Source: Gammaproteobacteria bacterium RIFCSPLOWO2_12_47_11 | GTDB lineage: Bacteria; Pseudomonadota; Gammaproteobacteria; Eutrophobiales; Eutrophobiaceae | Reading direction: 5' to 3' | Assembly: GCA_001801885.1 (NCBI GenBank) | Contig: MGYU01000018.1 | Coordinates: 1 to 48,940 of the forward strand | Length of the DNA stretch: 48,940 nt | In this document: one piece after another, positions 14,860 through 23,122 of the stretch | How positions within the stretch are numbered: the first letter of the stretch is position 1 | Layout of the letters: every line of letters starts with the position of its first letter | Made by a program: the position numbers and the translations under genes | Notes under the pieces: model-generated | The model's input: only the letters and a program-made list of their open reading frames with translations | What the model was told of the DNA's origin: nothing | The model's database searches: none

Positions 14860-15816
14860 TCAGTCCTCAACACTGTATATAAACTTCCCGTAAGCGCGGC
14901 TGCCCTTGCCGGTTTCAATTTCATTAATCACTTCCAGTGTTTTCAGGTCAATGACCGAAACCTTGTCATCAAACCAGCTGGCAACATAAACAAATTCCTC
15001 TGATGGATGAATATCGATCCCTTCCGGGTATTCACCCACGGCAATCCTTTTAATTTCCCTGAAGCTTGCCAGATCGACCACGGACACATCGTTATCTCGC
15101 TGGTTGGTAACAAATAACCGGTTACCGCGTTGATCATGGGCAATGGCATAAGGAAACAGTCCTACAGCCACTGTTGCAATGACGGTGTCCGTCCGGCTGT
15201 CGATAATGCTGACATCACTGCTCTGCACGTTGGCCACATAAACCTGATCACCGGAGTCTGAAATGGTGATCCCGAACGGTGCCTTGCCTACCATGATAGT
15301 GGCAACGATCTTTCGTTCAGGAATATTGATGTGCATGACATTATTGTCATCACGGTTGCTTATATACATGGAGAGCCCGTCAGGAGAAACAGCAATCCCG
15401 GAAGGCGAGTGACCCACAGGAATAGATGAAGTTATCGCCAGCGTTCGCGAGTCGAGTATAAAAACTTCATGTTTGTACCAGTCCGCAATATAAACTTCAC
15501 TGCCATCAGGATGTAAGGCTATACCCACGGGGCCATCACCTGCCGGGATATTTTTTATGAGGTTCCTGTTTTGGATATCAATCACGGAAACATCCTTGCT
15601 TTCGGGATTGGTCACATAAGCACGATGATCAATATTGCTGACTGCAATGCCGGCCGGCCGGTGACCGGCAGGCACAGTGGCGATGACCCTGTTCTGGTCC
15701 AGGTCGATGATAGAGACGTTATCGGAACCCTGGTTGGTGATCAGGGCAAAGGTGCCGGCCTGTGTCTGCAAATTGCAAACAGACAACAGGCCGGTAATCA
15801 GAATGTATTTAAACAT
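14860..15816 (-). CDS. Exported YVTN/YncE-like seven-bladed beta-propeller
   Basis: A 318-residue protein with a signal peptide (residues about 1-20, ending QTQA). Seven repeats of about 42 residues follow, each with the pattern ..A.VTN..S.DVSVID......I..I.VG..P.GIA..PDG. This is the YVTN/YncE propeller fold, often found in operons for PQQ-dependent alcohol oxidation, where the role is binding rather than catalysis. The MxaD-like gene upstream on the same strand supports that link. The last codons and stop overlap a short tandem repeat of CTCAGCACT-like units (about 14844-14875), which may have changed the C-terminus. Confidence 0.88.
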   Translation of the reverse strand: MFKYILITGLLSVCNLQTQAGTFALITNQGSDNVSIIDLDQNRVIATVPAGHRPAGIAVSNIDHRAYVTNPESKDVSVIDIQNRNLIKNIPAGDGPVGIALHPDGSEVYIADWYKHEVFILDSRTLAITSSIPVGHSPSGIAVSPDGLSMYISNRDDNNVMHINIPERKIVATIMVGKAPFGITISDSGDQVYVANVQSSDVSIIDSRTDTVIATVAVGLFPYAIAHDQRGNRLFVTNQRDNDVSVVDLASFREIKRIAVGEYPEGIDIHPSEEFVYVASWFDDKVSVIDLKTLEVINEIETGKGSRAYGKFIYSVED

Positions 15817-15890
15817 TTAGCTAATGATGAAAATAATTAGTATGGTATTTAATAATCACCCGCCGCTCGAAAACATGTTCCCGACATTTT

Positions 15891-15917
15891 CTACCGCCTA
15901 CTTCCATGTAGGCGTCC
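15891..15917. repeat. 27-nt hairpin repeat, copy 1
   Basis: Begins CTACCGCCTAC and ends GTAGGCGTCC, with GCCTAC/GTAGGC as stem and TTCCAT as loop. Copies of identical length lie at 18213-18239 and 28227-28253; the central stem pair is A:T here, G:C and C:G in the others. It lies between the MxaD-like and propeller genes of a likely operon, where a hairpin could affect mRNA processing. Confidence 0.65.
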
Positions 15918-15977
15918 TGCGCATCCGTGCGCTCGCGGCATTTGTGCATCCTGCACATCATCACCAATCACCAGCTA

Positions 15978-16502
15978 TTACTCAGCAAGTTTTTTGATAT
16001 TTTCAAGTCCGGCATTGTAAAATGCTGACAAGGCCTTTTCCGCAGTTTCATCACTCAACTCGGGAGGTGGCGTTGGGCCAGGGAAGGAACGGTAGAATGC
16101 GCCTTTCCACTCGACGATAGTTTTGCCACCGGCATCCTTGACGCTAATCGTGGCGCCATGTGTATTGATTGGGAAGGCATCGACATTCGGTTCTACCAGC
16201 ATGTACTGGTACAGGGTCCCTTCAGCGTTGAATTTCACCAGCTTTTCTTTCATCTTCTGGCCATTTTCCAGGGTAATGGTCCTGACGGAATCCGGTTGAT
16301 TGCCATTGTCGCTTTCACATGCTGTTACAGCCGGATTCCAGTCCTTGATTGAGCAGAAATCGCTGATAATCCCCCAGACTTTATCTGCAGGTGCGTTAAT
16401 CTCGATTTGATGGTCAACCTTGACGCGTGATGGACCATGCGCCAGTGACAGGGCGGGGATAAGCAGTAATGCAATCAAACCTGATTTGAAAAATTTCAAC
16501 AT
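15978..16502 (-). CDS. MxaD-like exported SRPBCC-domain protein
   Basis: A 174-residue protein with a cleavable signal peptide (LIALLLIPALSLAHG, cleavage near residue 21). The mature part is a START/SRPBCC fold: VDHQIEINAPADKVWGIISD then WNPAV, a central strand-rich portion, and C-terminal helix ETAEKALSAFYNAGLENIKK. The HGPS start of the mature protein and the INAPADKVW motif match MxaD, a periplasmic protein that helps electron transfer between methanol dehydrogenase and cytochrome cL in methylotrophs. No mxaF or xoxF gene is in the window. It precedes the beta-propeller gene on the same strand, separated by 160 bp with a hairpin repeat. Confidence 0.78.
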   Translation of the reverse strand: MLKFFKSGLIALLLIPALSLAHGPSRVKVDHQIEINAPADKVWGIISDFCSIKDWNPAVTACESDNGNQPDSVRTITLENGQKMKEKLVKFNAEGTLYQYMLVEPNVDAFPINTHGATISVKDAGGKTIVEWKGAFYRSFPGPTPPPELSDETAEKALSAFYNAGLENIKKLAE

Positions 16503-16836
16503 CGTGTTGTCTCCGGATTTATTATTAAGGGCAATTTCTTACAAATTCAAAGCGCGCTATTCTAGTCGCTCATGGCCAAACCTGCCAGTTATCACCATGC
16601 TGTTATACTCAGTCCGGCCTGTTGGATACCCGATTTAATCCAAGGTTCAAGGCTGGTGGAATTGGGGATTGCACTACATTGCGATGCAACAATCTTGGTT
16701 CGGAATATGTATACTTATTCCAGGCTGCCATGAATATCGGAATTCATGATTAACTTCACATTATTACTACAGGGTGGCAGCAACTTTGGTTTTATACTTC
16801 GGGTCAGATGATATGTATCGAAAGGAGATAAAGAAC
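16503..16836. other. 334-bp divergent intergenic region
   Basis: No credible ORF. It must hold the promoters of the minus-strand MxaD-like gene and the plus-strand three-gene operon. The only marked structure is a 7-bp perfect palindrome, CATGAAT (16729-16735) with ATTCATG (16742-16748), a candidate regulator site. A TATACT (16709-16714) could be a -10 box but lacks a good -35 partner. Confidence 0.35.
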
Positions 16837-17058
16837 ATGAAAACTTTGCTGTCTGTATTATATGTAATATTGATGTTATCGGGATTCAATACACTGGTGT
16901 TTGCCGGCGAAGAAAACAGGCAAAGCGGCCCGGAAGTATCCGGTGAACATCAGTCCGAACAGGGTGCCGGGCATGGACAGGCCTATGCGGGCAGCAAGGA
17001 GAAGAAGGAGAAAGAAGACAAGGAAAAAAAGGAAAAGAAAGAAAAGAAGGAAAAATAA
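16837..17058 (+). CDS. Small exported Lys/Glu-rich protein
   Basis: A 73-residue protein starting MKTLLSVLYV. ATG 16837 is preceded by AAAGGAGATAAAGAAC, a strong ribosome site. A signal peptide ends after LVFAG (about residue 24). The mature chain is low-complexity: a Gly/Gln/Glu stretch, then a tail that alternates Lys and Glu (KEKKEKEDKEKKEKK..). Such a tail would be a highly charged helix. First gene of a three-gene operon of exported proteins, 29 bases before the next start. No known family; the tail is prone to chance matches, so the function is not inferred. Confidence 0.65.
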   Translation: MKTLLSVLYVILMLSGFNTLVFAGEENRQSGPEVSGEHQSEQGAGHGQAYAGSKEKKEKEDKEKKEKKEKKEK

Positions 17059-17087
17059 TCCGGTTTATTTAATTGAGGGCAAGAACT

Positions 17088-17510
17088 ATGCGTTACGTTA
17101 TTTCAATAGTATTCATCAATTTTTTGATACTGACCGCCCCACCCGTATATGCGGATGATGATGGAGGTGCTGTTTTACGGGCCGGTGTCCATGCCGCATT
17201 CCATGAATTAGAGAGACAGATGATTTACAAATATTTCAAGGGTCATGTTTATGAACCTGTGGTCTATGAAGAAAGAGGCGGACCTCCAAAGAAAAAGGGT
17301 TTGCCGCCGGGCATCCAGAAGAAACTGGCTCGTGGCGGTACACTGCCGCCCGGCATAGCCAAACAGTATTTGCCGGATGGATTGATAAAACAATTACCAG
17401 CCGTGCCACACGGCTATGAAAGAAGAATAGTCGGCAATGATGTGTTGCTGGTTGAAATTAATACCGGTGTAATCGCAGATATTATCACTGATGCAATATT
17501 GGGAGGCTGA
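17088..17510 (+). CDS. Exported RcnB/CigR-like protein
   Basis: A 140-residue protein with signal peptide (MRYVISIVFINFLILTAPPV, cleavage before DDDGG). A glycine-proline motif occurs twice, GLPPGIQKKLARG and TLPPGIAKQYLP, followed by GYERRIVGNDVLLVEINTG and a C-terminal hydrophobic IADIITDAI. This arrangement matches the RcnB/CigR-like family of periplasmic proteins, for which clear biochemical functions are lacking. ATG 17088 is chosen over an upstream TTG; GAGGGC lies just upstream. It ends three bases before the next start, so the two are translationally coupled. Confidence 0.75.
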   Translation: MRYVISIVFINFLILTAPPVYADDDGGAVLRAGVHAAFHELERQMIYKYFKGHVYEPVVYEERGGPPKKKGLPPGIQKKLARGGTLPPGIAKQYLPDGLIKQLPAVPHGYERRIVGNDVLLVEINTGVIADIITDAILGG

Positions 17511-17513
17511 AAG

Positions 17514-18098
17514 ATGATAATCAGTAAATTAAATAACTCGATCTACAGGTATTTTTTATCATTGTTCTTTATTTTTTCTCTGAGTGTATCAGGCCCGCTC
17601 TTTGCCGAAGAAGATGACACCTATGAAGAAAAAAGCATGCTGCAGGAGGCCGGTGATTTTTTTGGTGCGGGCGCAGAGGGGCTGGCAGATGTGATATCCA
17701 AAATATTCAAGGAACATGGCCGGCCCAATGCCTATATCAAGGGAACTGAAGGCAGCGGTGCACTGGTTGTTGGAGCACGGTTCGGCGAAGGCACGTTACA
17801 GCGAAAGGCAGGCGGCAGTGTCCCTGTATTCTGGTCTGGACCTTCAATCGGTTTTGATGCGGGTGGCAACCTGTCCAAGGTCTTTGTCCTGATTTACGAT
17901 TTGCCGTCCATTGATGCCATATTCCAGCGTTTCCCCGCGATTGATGGCAGTTTCTATTATATTGGTGGAGTCGGGGCAAATTATCATCAAGTGGACGAAA
18001 TTGTGCTTGCACCCATACGTCTCGGTGTCGGGTTAAGAGCCGGGGTGAATATCGGGTATATGCATTATAAACGCGAGAAATCCTGGAATCCGTTCTAG
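17514..18098 (+). CDS. EipA-like DUF1134 envelope protein
   Basis: A 194-residue exported protein (signal peptide to about residue 31, ..SGPLFAEE). The DUF1134 domain covers about 70-194: GRPNAYIKGTEGSGALVVGA, then GEGTLQRKAGG, FWSGPSIGFDAGGN, YDLPSIDAIFQRFPAIDGS, GGVGANYHQVDEIVLAPIR and terminal WNPF. In Brucella and Caulobacter the homologue EipA is a periplasmic protein needed for envelope integrity. Last gene of a tight three-gene operon; a GGAGGC ribosome site overlaps the previous gene's end. The other two members are exported too, so they may act with it in the periplasm. Confidence 0.88.
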   Translation: MIISKLNNSIYRYFLSLFFIFSLSVSGPLFAEEDDTYEEKSMLQEAGDFFGAGAEGLADVISKIFKEHGRPNAYIKGTEGSGALVVGARFGEGTLQRKAGGSVPVFWSGPSIGFDAGGNLSKVFVLIYDLPSIDAIFQRFPAIDGSFYYIGGVGANYHQVDEIVLAPIRLGVGLRAGVNIGYMHYKREKSWNPF

Positions 18099-18212
18099 AA
18101 CCTGCCTCAAAATAGCTGCGCTTGCCGATACGGCGTTGAAAACGGATTCAAAATGCGGGGCCGGGAAGCGGCAGACTATCGTGTACACTCGACTCTGGCT
18201 TCCTGCTTCGTT

Positions 18213-18239
18213 CTACCGCCTGCATCCATGCAGGCGTCC
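18213..18239. repeat. 27-nt hairpin repeat, copy 2
   Basis: The best-paired copy: GCCTGCA, loop TCCA, TGCAGGC, framed by CTACC and GTCC. It shares a further 20 or so upstream bases (GGCTTCCTGCTTCG) with the copy at 28227-28253. It lies in the 362-bp gene-free stretch 18099-18460, which otherwise holds the element at 18315-18441 and no ORF I can support. Confidence 0.7.
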
Positions 18240-18314
18240 GCTTTTGAATCCCTTTTCGTCTTGTCTCGGCTGCGCTCGCTTGATTTTGAAACAGGTTCTT
18301 TATTTAACATTTAA

Positions 18315-18441
18315 TGTCATTTCGAACGAATGTGAGAAATCTGCCGCAGGCATCCCGAACGTAGTGAGGGATCAAAAGTATCATTCAAGAGATCTCTCCT
18401 TGCAGTCGAGACAAGGATTTCTCGCTACGCTCGAAATGACA
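18315..18441. repeat. Short inverted-repeat element, TGTCATTYCGA family, copy 2
   Basis: A 127-bp element with perfect 11-bp ends TGTCATTTCGA and TCGAAATGACA. The left 30 bases match the element at 2689-2759. The interior contains another CATCCCGAACGTAGTGAGGG half-site followed by an AGAGATCTCT palindrome, so it looks like a nested or duplicated form. It ends 20 bases before the M28 peptidase gene and probably lies in its leader. Confidence 0.78.
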
Positions 18442-18460
18442 ATATCATCTAAATCGGGCC

Positions 18461-19453
18461 ATGTTTAAATCATGGCCTGGTTTTATTCTTACTCTTTGTA
18501 TTTTGTTGGGTTCGATACTCACAATCATTTATATCACCGGCAACCATAAAATTATTTCAACAAATAACCTCGTCTGCGATGCAGGCTGTCTTGAAAAACG
18601 CTTGTACCGGCATATCCGGGTCCTGTCAGAGGAAATCGGCGAGCGCCATTTTGAGAATACCGGCTCATTAGAAAAAACGGCTGATTACATCGAGCAGGAA
18701 TGGATAGCGGAGGGATTGCAGCCTGTCCGGCAATCTTATGCTGATAACACTTATCATAATATCATCGCCGAGATCAGGGGCAGTAAGCAACTGGATGAAA
18801 TCATCATCGTCGGCGCCCATTACGATACGGTCTGGTTATCACCCGGTGCGAACGATAATGCCTCTGGTGTTGCGGCCTTGCTGGAGTTGTCACGCAACCT
18901 TGTCAAACTGAATCCTGAACGCACTGTCCGTTTCGTTGCCTTTACCAATGAAGAACAGCCTTTTGCCGGTTTAGATGAGATGGGTAGCAGGGTTTATGCC
19001 CGTCTATTACATCAGCAGGGAGAGAATGTTGTCGCCATGTATTCACTGGAAATGCTCGGATACTATTCGGACAAACCCGGCAGCCAGAGTTATCCGGTTC
19101 CATTGAGCTGGTTCTACCCGGACCAGGCAAATTTTATTGCCTTTGTGGGGAACATTCAGTCTGGCTGTTTACTATGGCAATCACTCAATGCTTTCAGGCG
19201 TCATTCAGATTTTCCGGCACAAGGTCTGATTATGTCAGAGAGACTGGTGCCGGACATCAGGCGTTCCGATCATGCTTCATTCTGGGATGCAGGTTACCCG
19301 GCAGTGATGGTGACGGATACGGCTGAATTCCGGAATATTCATTATCATACTGTCGGGGATGTCATGCGGACACTGGATCTGAAGAAAATGGCCGGGGTGG
19401 TCGAGGGGTTAACCATGATGCTAGCCGGTCTTGCCGGGATTAATGAGGATTGA
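18461..19453 (+). CDS. M28-family zinc aminopeptidase-like protein
   Basis: A 330-residue protein with an N-terminal signal anchor (FILTLCILLGSILTIIYITG). The catalytic domain shows the M28 zinc ligands in order: His and Asp in VGAHYDTV, Asp in PGANDNASG, Glu-Glu in AFTNEEQP, the acidic YSLEMLGYY and the C-terminal His in FRNIHYHTVGD. It is thus a likely two-zinc exopeptidase acting outside the inner membrane. Some M28-fold proteins are glutaminyl cyclases, but the intact ligand set favours peptidase activity. The ribosome site is weak and the start lies 20 bases after a repeat element. Confidence 0.88.
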   Translation: MFKSWPGFILTLCILLGSILTIIYITGNHKIISTNNLVCDAGCLEKRLYRHIRVLSEEIGERHFENTGSLEKTADYIEQEWIAEGLQPVRQSYADNTYHNIIAEIRGSKQLDEIIIVGAHYDTVWLSPGANDNASGVAALLELSRNLVKLNPERTVRFVAFTNEEQPFAGLDEMGSRVYARLLHQQGENVVAMYSLEMLGYYSDKPGSQSYPVPLSWFYPDQANFIAFVGNIQSGCLLWQSLNAFRRHSDFPAQGLIMSERLVPDIRRSDHASFWDAGYPAVMVTDTAEFRNIHYHTVGDVMRTLDLKKMAGVVEGLTMMLAGLAGINED

Positions 19454-19527
19454 TCATTCTCATTATTATCCAGTTAACGTAATATAGGCCCGCAAAAAAA
19501 CTATAACAAATTAGAGAGTAAATCAAA

Positions 19528-20685
19528 GTGAAGATCGTTATTGCACCCGATTCCTTTAAAGAAAATCTGACCTCCATGCAGGTGGCCACGTGTATTGAGA
19601 AAGGGATAAAAAAAGTATTGCCCAAGGCACGCTGTATTAAAGTGCCTATGGCGGATGGCGGTGAAGGTACTGTTCAGTCCCTGGTTGATGCCACCGGCGG
19701 AAGAATGATTAAAAAGCAGGTCGTTGGCCCGTTGGGCAAAAAAACCAGGGCAAGTTACGGAATACTGGGTGATGGGACAACAGCCGTGATAGAAATGGCC
19801 GAGGCATCGGGGTTGCCATTGGTGCCACGTCATAAACGCAATCCACTTAAGGCAACCACCTACGGGACAGGTGAACTGATCATAGACGCCATTAACAAGG
19901 GAGCAACAACCATCATTATTGGTCTTGGTGGTTCTGCGACTGTAGATGGTGGCGCCGGTATGGCCCAGGCGCTTGGCGTTCGCTTTTTAGACAGTGGGGG
20001 CAGATCGATTAAAGCACATCTTGGCGGTGGCCTGCTGGATAGAATCAGGGATATAGATATCAGTGCTGTTGACCGCAGGATCAAAAAAACAAAATTTATT
20101 ATAGCCAGTGATGTGACCAATCCTCTTTGTGGAAAGACCGGGGCAGCACGTGTATTCGGGCCACAGAAAGGAGCGACCCCGGTAATGGTAAAAACCCTGG
20201 ATCGCAATCTTAAACATTACGCTGATCTGATCAAACAGCAATTGAAAAAAGATGTCATCAAGCAGAAGGGTGCCGGCGCGGCCGGTGGGCTGGGAGCAGG
20301 ATTACTGGCATTTACCCATGCCCGGATGAAACGCGGTGTTGATCTGGTGGTCGAGATCACAGGTTTGAAAAAACATCTCAAGGGTGCAGACCTGGTGATT
20401 ACCGGCGAAGGACGGGTTGATTTCCAGACAGCATTTGGTAAAACCCCCGCCGGTGTGGCCAAGGCTGCCCGCGCCTGCAAGGTGCCCTGTATAGCTATTG
20501 GTGGCAGTCTTGCCGATGATGCACGCGGTGTTTTTGTCCATGGTATTGCCGGTCTTGAAAGTGCAGCAGCACGTGATATGGATCTGGCCACTGCGCTTGC
20601 AAATTCACGCAAACATCTGGAATTTGCCGGTGAGCGGGTGATACGCCTGTTGCTGATAGGGAAAGGCCTGGCGAAGAAGCGCTGA
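19528..20685 (+). CDS. garK: Glycerate 2-kinase, GarK/GlxK family
   Basis: A 385-residue enzyme, the normal length. The N-terminus MKIVIAPDSFKENLTSMQVA and the phrases MADGGEGTVQSL, GTGELIIDAINKGA, IIIGLGGSATVDGGAGMAQA, GLGAGLLAF and ITGEGRVDFQTAFGKTPAGV are typical of the GarK family, which phosphorylates D-glycerate to 2-phosphoglycerate. The start codon is GTG at 19528; no ATG gives a full N-terminus. It lies upstream of avtA on the same strand with a 47-bp gap and could be cotranscribed. It links glyoxylate or photorespiratory-type glycerate to glycolysis. Confidence 0.92.
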   Translation: MKIVIAPDSFKENLTSMQVATCIEKGIKKVLPKARCIKVPMADGGEGTVQSLVDATGGRMIKKQVVGPLGKKTRASYGILGDGTTAVIEMAEASGLPLVPRHKRNPLKATTYGTGELIIDAINKGATTIIIGLGGSATVDGGAGMAQALGVRFLDSGGRSIKAHLGGGLLDRIRDIDISAVDRRIKKTKFIIASDVTNPLCGKTGAARVFGPQKGATPVMVKTLDRNLKHYADLIKQQLKKDVIKQKGAGAAGGLGAGLLAFTHARMKRGVDLVVEITGLKKHLKGADLVITGEGRVDFQTAFGKTPAGVAKAARACKVPCIAIGGSLADDARGVFVHGIAGLESAAARDMDLATALANSRKHLEFAGERVIRLLLIGKGLAKKR

Positions 20686-20732
20686 CATTGCGTAACTTGC
20701 GGTAATAAACTCTCTCCGTAAAATCTCCCTGC

Positions 20733-21980
20733 ATGGAATTTTCAAAATTTACAAGCCGATTCAGTTCACATGCCGGTATCGTGCAATTGATGGAAGATCT
20801 CGGCGCGGCACTTTCCGGTGATCAGAATGTGTTAATGCTGGGTGGCGGAAATCCCAGTCACATTCCGCAGGTACAACAAATTTTCCATGAAAGACTGGAG
20901 AGAATACTGGCAGACCCGGCTGAATTTGCCCATGTGATCGGCGACTATGATTCGCCACAGGGCGAACAGAAATTTATAGTATCACTGGCAAGGCTGTTAC
21001 GTTCGGAACTGGAATGGAACATCGGGCCGGAAAATATTGTGCTCACCGCCGGCAGTCAGGCCGGTTTTTTCTATTTATTTAATATGTTTGCCGGTGAATT
21101 CAGTGATGGTGTCAACAAACAGATCATGTTGCCCTTGATTCCGGAATATATTGGTTATACAGATGTCGGATTGGTGGATAATCTTTTTGTTTCCTGCCGT
21201 CCGGAGATAGAAATCATCGATGATCATATATTTAAATATCGTGTGAATTTCCGTGAATTAAAGGTTGGTGGAAATATCGGGGCATTGTGTGTTTCACGGC
21301 CAACCAATCCTACCGGTAATGTACTCACAGATGACGAGATACGGCATCTGCTTGAGATTGCCAGCAACAGGAACATTCCCCTTATTATTGATAATGCCTA
21401 CGGCCTCCCGTTTCCGGATATTATCTTTACCGGGGCCAATCCTGTCTGGACAGAAAACACAATTCTTTGTTTGAGCCTGTCCAAGCTTGGATTACCGGGC
21501 ACAAGGACCGGGATCATTATTGCGTCAGAAGAGATCGTCAAAGTCATTACCAATATGAACGCGGTACTTAATCTTGCCCTGGGAAGTTTTGGTCCGGCGC
21601 TGGTCCTGGATATGGTAAAGAGTGGAGAGATTACACGTATTAGTCAGACCATTATCAAACCCTATTATCAAAACAAGGTGGAGCATGCTGTACGTTTGGT
21701 GCACAAGGAATTCAACGGAATAAATTATTATATCCATAAGCCGGAAGGTGCGATTTTCCTCTGGCTGTGGTTCCCGGGACTGCCGATAAGTTCAGAAGAA
21801 CTTTATCAGCGGTTGAAGAAGAGGGGGGTGCTGGTGATCTCCGGGCATCACTTTTTCCCCGGTTTTGAAGAAGACTGGGAGCATAAGCATGAATGCATCC
21901 GTGTTACCTATTCCATGGAAACGCGTGTAGTTGAAGAGGGGATCAAGATCATCGCAGAGGAGGTCAGAAAGGTTTCCTGA
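20733..21980 (+). CDS. avtA: Valine-pyruvate aminotransferase AvtA
   Basis: A 415-residue class I/II aminotransferase, close to E. coli AvtA (417). The N-terminal MEFSKFTSRFSSHAGIVQLM and LMLGGGNPSHIPQV are AvtA-specific. The cofactor region shows SRPTNPTGNVLTDDE, IIDNAYGLPFPD and SLSKLGLPGTRTG, where the Lys forms the PLP Schiff base and the Arg binds phosphate. It transfers an amino group between valine (or alanine) and pyruvate/2-oxoisovalerate. The gene converges with sohB, whose stop lies only two bases away. Confidence 0.93.
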   Translation: MEFSKFTSRFSSHAGIVQLMEDLGAALSGDQNVLMLGGGNPSHIPQVQQIFHERLERILADPAEFAHVIGDYDSPQGEQKFIVSLARLLRSELEWNIGPENIVLTAGSQAGFFYLFNMFAGEFSDGVNKQIMLPLIPEYIGYTDVGLVDNLFVSCRPEIEIIDDHIFKYRVNFRELKVGGNIGALCVSRPTNPTGNVLTDDEIRHLLEIASNRNIPLIIDNAYGLPFPDIIFTGANPVWTENTILCLSLSKLGLPGTRTGIIIASEEIVKVITNMNAVLNLALGSFGPALVLDMVKSGEITRISQTIIKPYYQNKVEHAVRLVHKEFNGINYYIHKPEGAIFLWLWFPGLPISSEELYQRLKKRGVLVISGHHFFPGFEEDWEHKHECIRVTYSMETRVVEEGIKIIAEEVRKVS

Positions 21981-21982
21981 GT

Positions 21983-22975
21983 TCAGGAAAAGTGATCCAG
22001 CAATTTTATACCGAATGAAATTATTTTTTCAGACATCGATTTTTTACGTTCATAATCAATCTCAAAAATATCCGCAGTATTCACAGATGAACTCAGATAA
22101 TCATCACTGGTCCGTAATTCATCCACCAGTTTGAGTTCCAGTGCCCGTTTACCGTGCCAGTGTTCACCCGTGGCGATTTTTTCCACATCCACCTGGCTTC
22201 TGTTTTCATGGATAAATTCCTTGAATAACAGATGTATGTCTGCCAGTTCCTCCCGCATCTTTTCACGGTCCTCGTCAGTATTCTCACCAAACAGTGTCAG
22301 GGTGCGTTTATATTTACCTGCTGTTATCTCTTCAAAATCAATATCATGTTTTTTCAGCAGGCGATTGAAATTGGGCATTTGTGCAAGAACACCTACAGAT
22401 CCGATAATGGCGAACGGCGCTGCAATAATTTTGTGCGCGACACAGGCCATCATATAGCCACCACTCGCTGCTACCTTGTCTACAGCTATCGTCAGGTGTA
22501 TGCCTTTATCACGTATGCGTTTCAATTGTGACGCAGCCAGACCATAGCCATGTACTGTACCACCGGCACTCTCCAGTTTGACCAGAACTTCATCACCTGT
22601 AGTTGCAACGGTGAGAATCGCCGTGATTTCTTCACGCAATGAAGTTACTTCTGTCGCCCGGATATCACCCTTGAAATCAATCACGAATACACGTTTGCGT
22701 TTTTTGTCCAGGTCAGTTCCCTTGTCTTTTTTCTTGAGCAGGGCCTTATGTTCCTTGACAGTTTTTTTAAATTCTTTCTTGGTCAGTATTTGCGAATTTA
22801 GCATGAGGCCCATCGTTTCGAATTTACTGTTCAGGTTGGTAATATTCAGATGACCGTCCATATCGGTTCTGGAACGGAATATCATGATAAATATTCCACC
22901 TGCAACGATCACCAGGACGAGAATGACTGTCATAAATTTTGCGAAAAATATTCCGTACTCGATTAAATGTTCCAT
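21983..22975 (-). CDS. sohB: SohB-type inner membrane serine peptidase
   Basis: A 330-residue S49 peptidase with one N-terminal membrane helix (about 10-33) and a SohB-type domain. The nucleophile Ser is in VDKVAASGGYMMACVA and the general-base Lys in ITAGKYKRTLT, the Ser-Lys dyad of the SppA/SohB group. A lysine-rich linker (KEFKKTVKEHKALLKKKDKG) precedes the catalytic domain. SohB proteases act on the periplasmic side of the membrane. No neighbour suggests a substrate. Confidence 0.92.
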   Translation of the reverse strand: MEHLIEYGIFFAKFMTVILVLVIVAGGIFIMIFRSRTDMDGHLNITNLNSKFETMGLMLNSQILTKKEFKKTVKEHKALLKKKDKGTDLDKKRKRVFVIDFKGDIRATEVTSLREEITAILTVATTGDEVLVKLESAGGTVHGYGLAASQLKRIRDKGIHLTIAVDKVAASGGYMMACVAHKIIAAPFAIIGSVGVLAQMPNFNRLLKKHDIDFEEITAGKYKRTLTLFGENTDEDREKMREELADIHLLFKEFIHENRSQVDVEKIATGEHWHGKRALELKLVDELRTSDDYLSSSVNTADIFEIDYERKKSMSEKIISFGIKLLDHFS

Positions 22976-23122
22976 TGATTGATTGTTCTCATCTGATTGG
23001 GGATACCTGAGGTTACAAGATTAAATGTATCAAGTAATCTGTTTTTAATATGTTGTTATTTCTATATGCTAATTTACAATTAACCATATAACAACACTGA
23101 TTTAAGGCTTAAAGGATTGCTT

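Noticed and set aside
14844-14875. CTCAGCACT tandem units as a CRISPR-like array
   Set aside because: The units are very short, have no spacers and overlap the end of a coding sequence; it is a simple tandem repeat.
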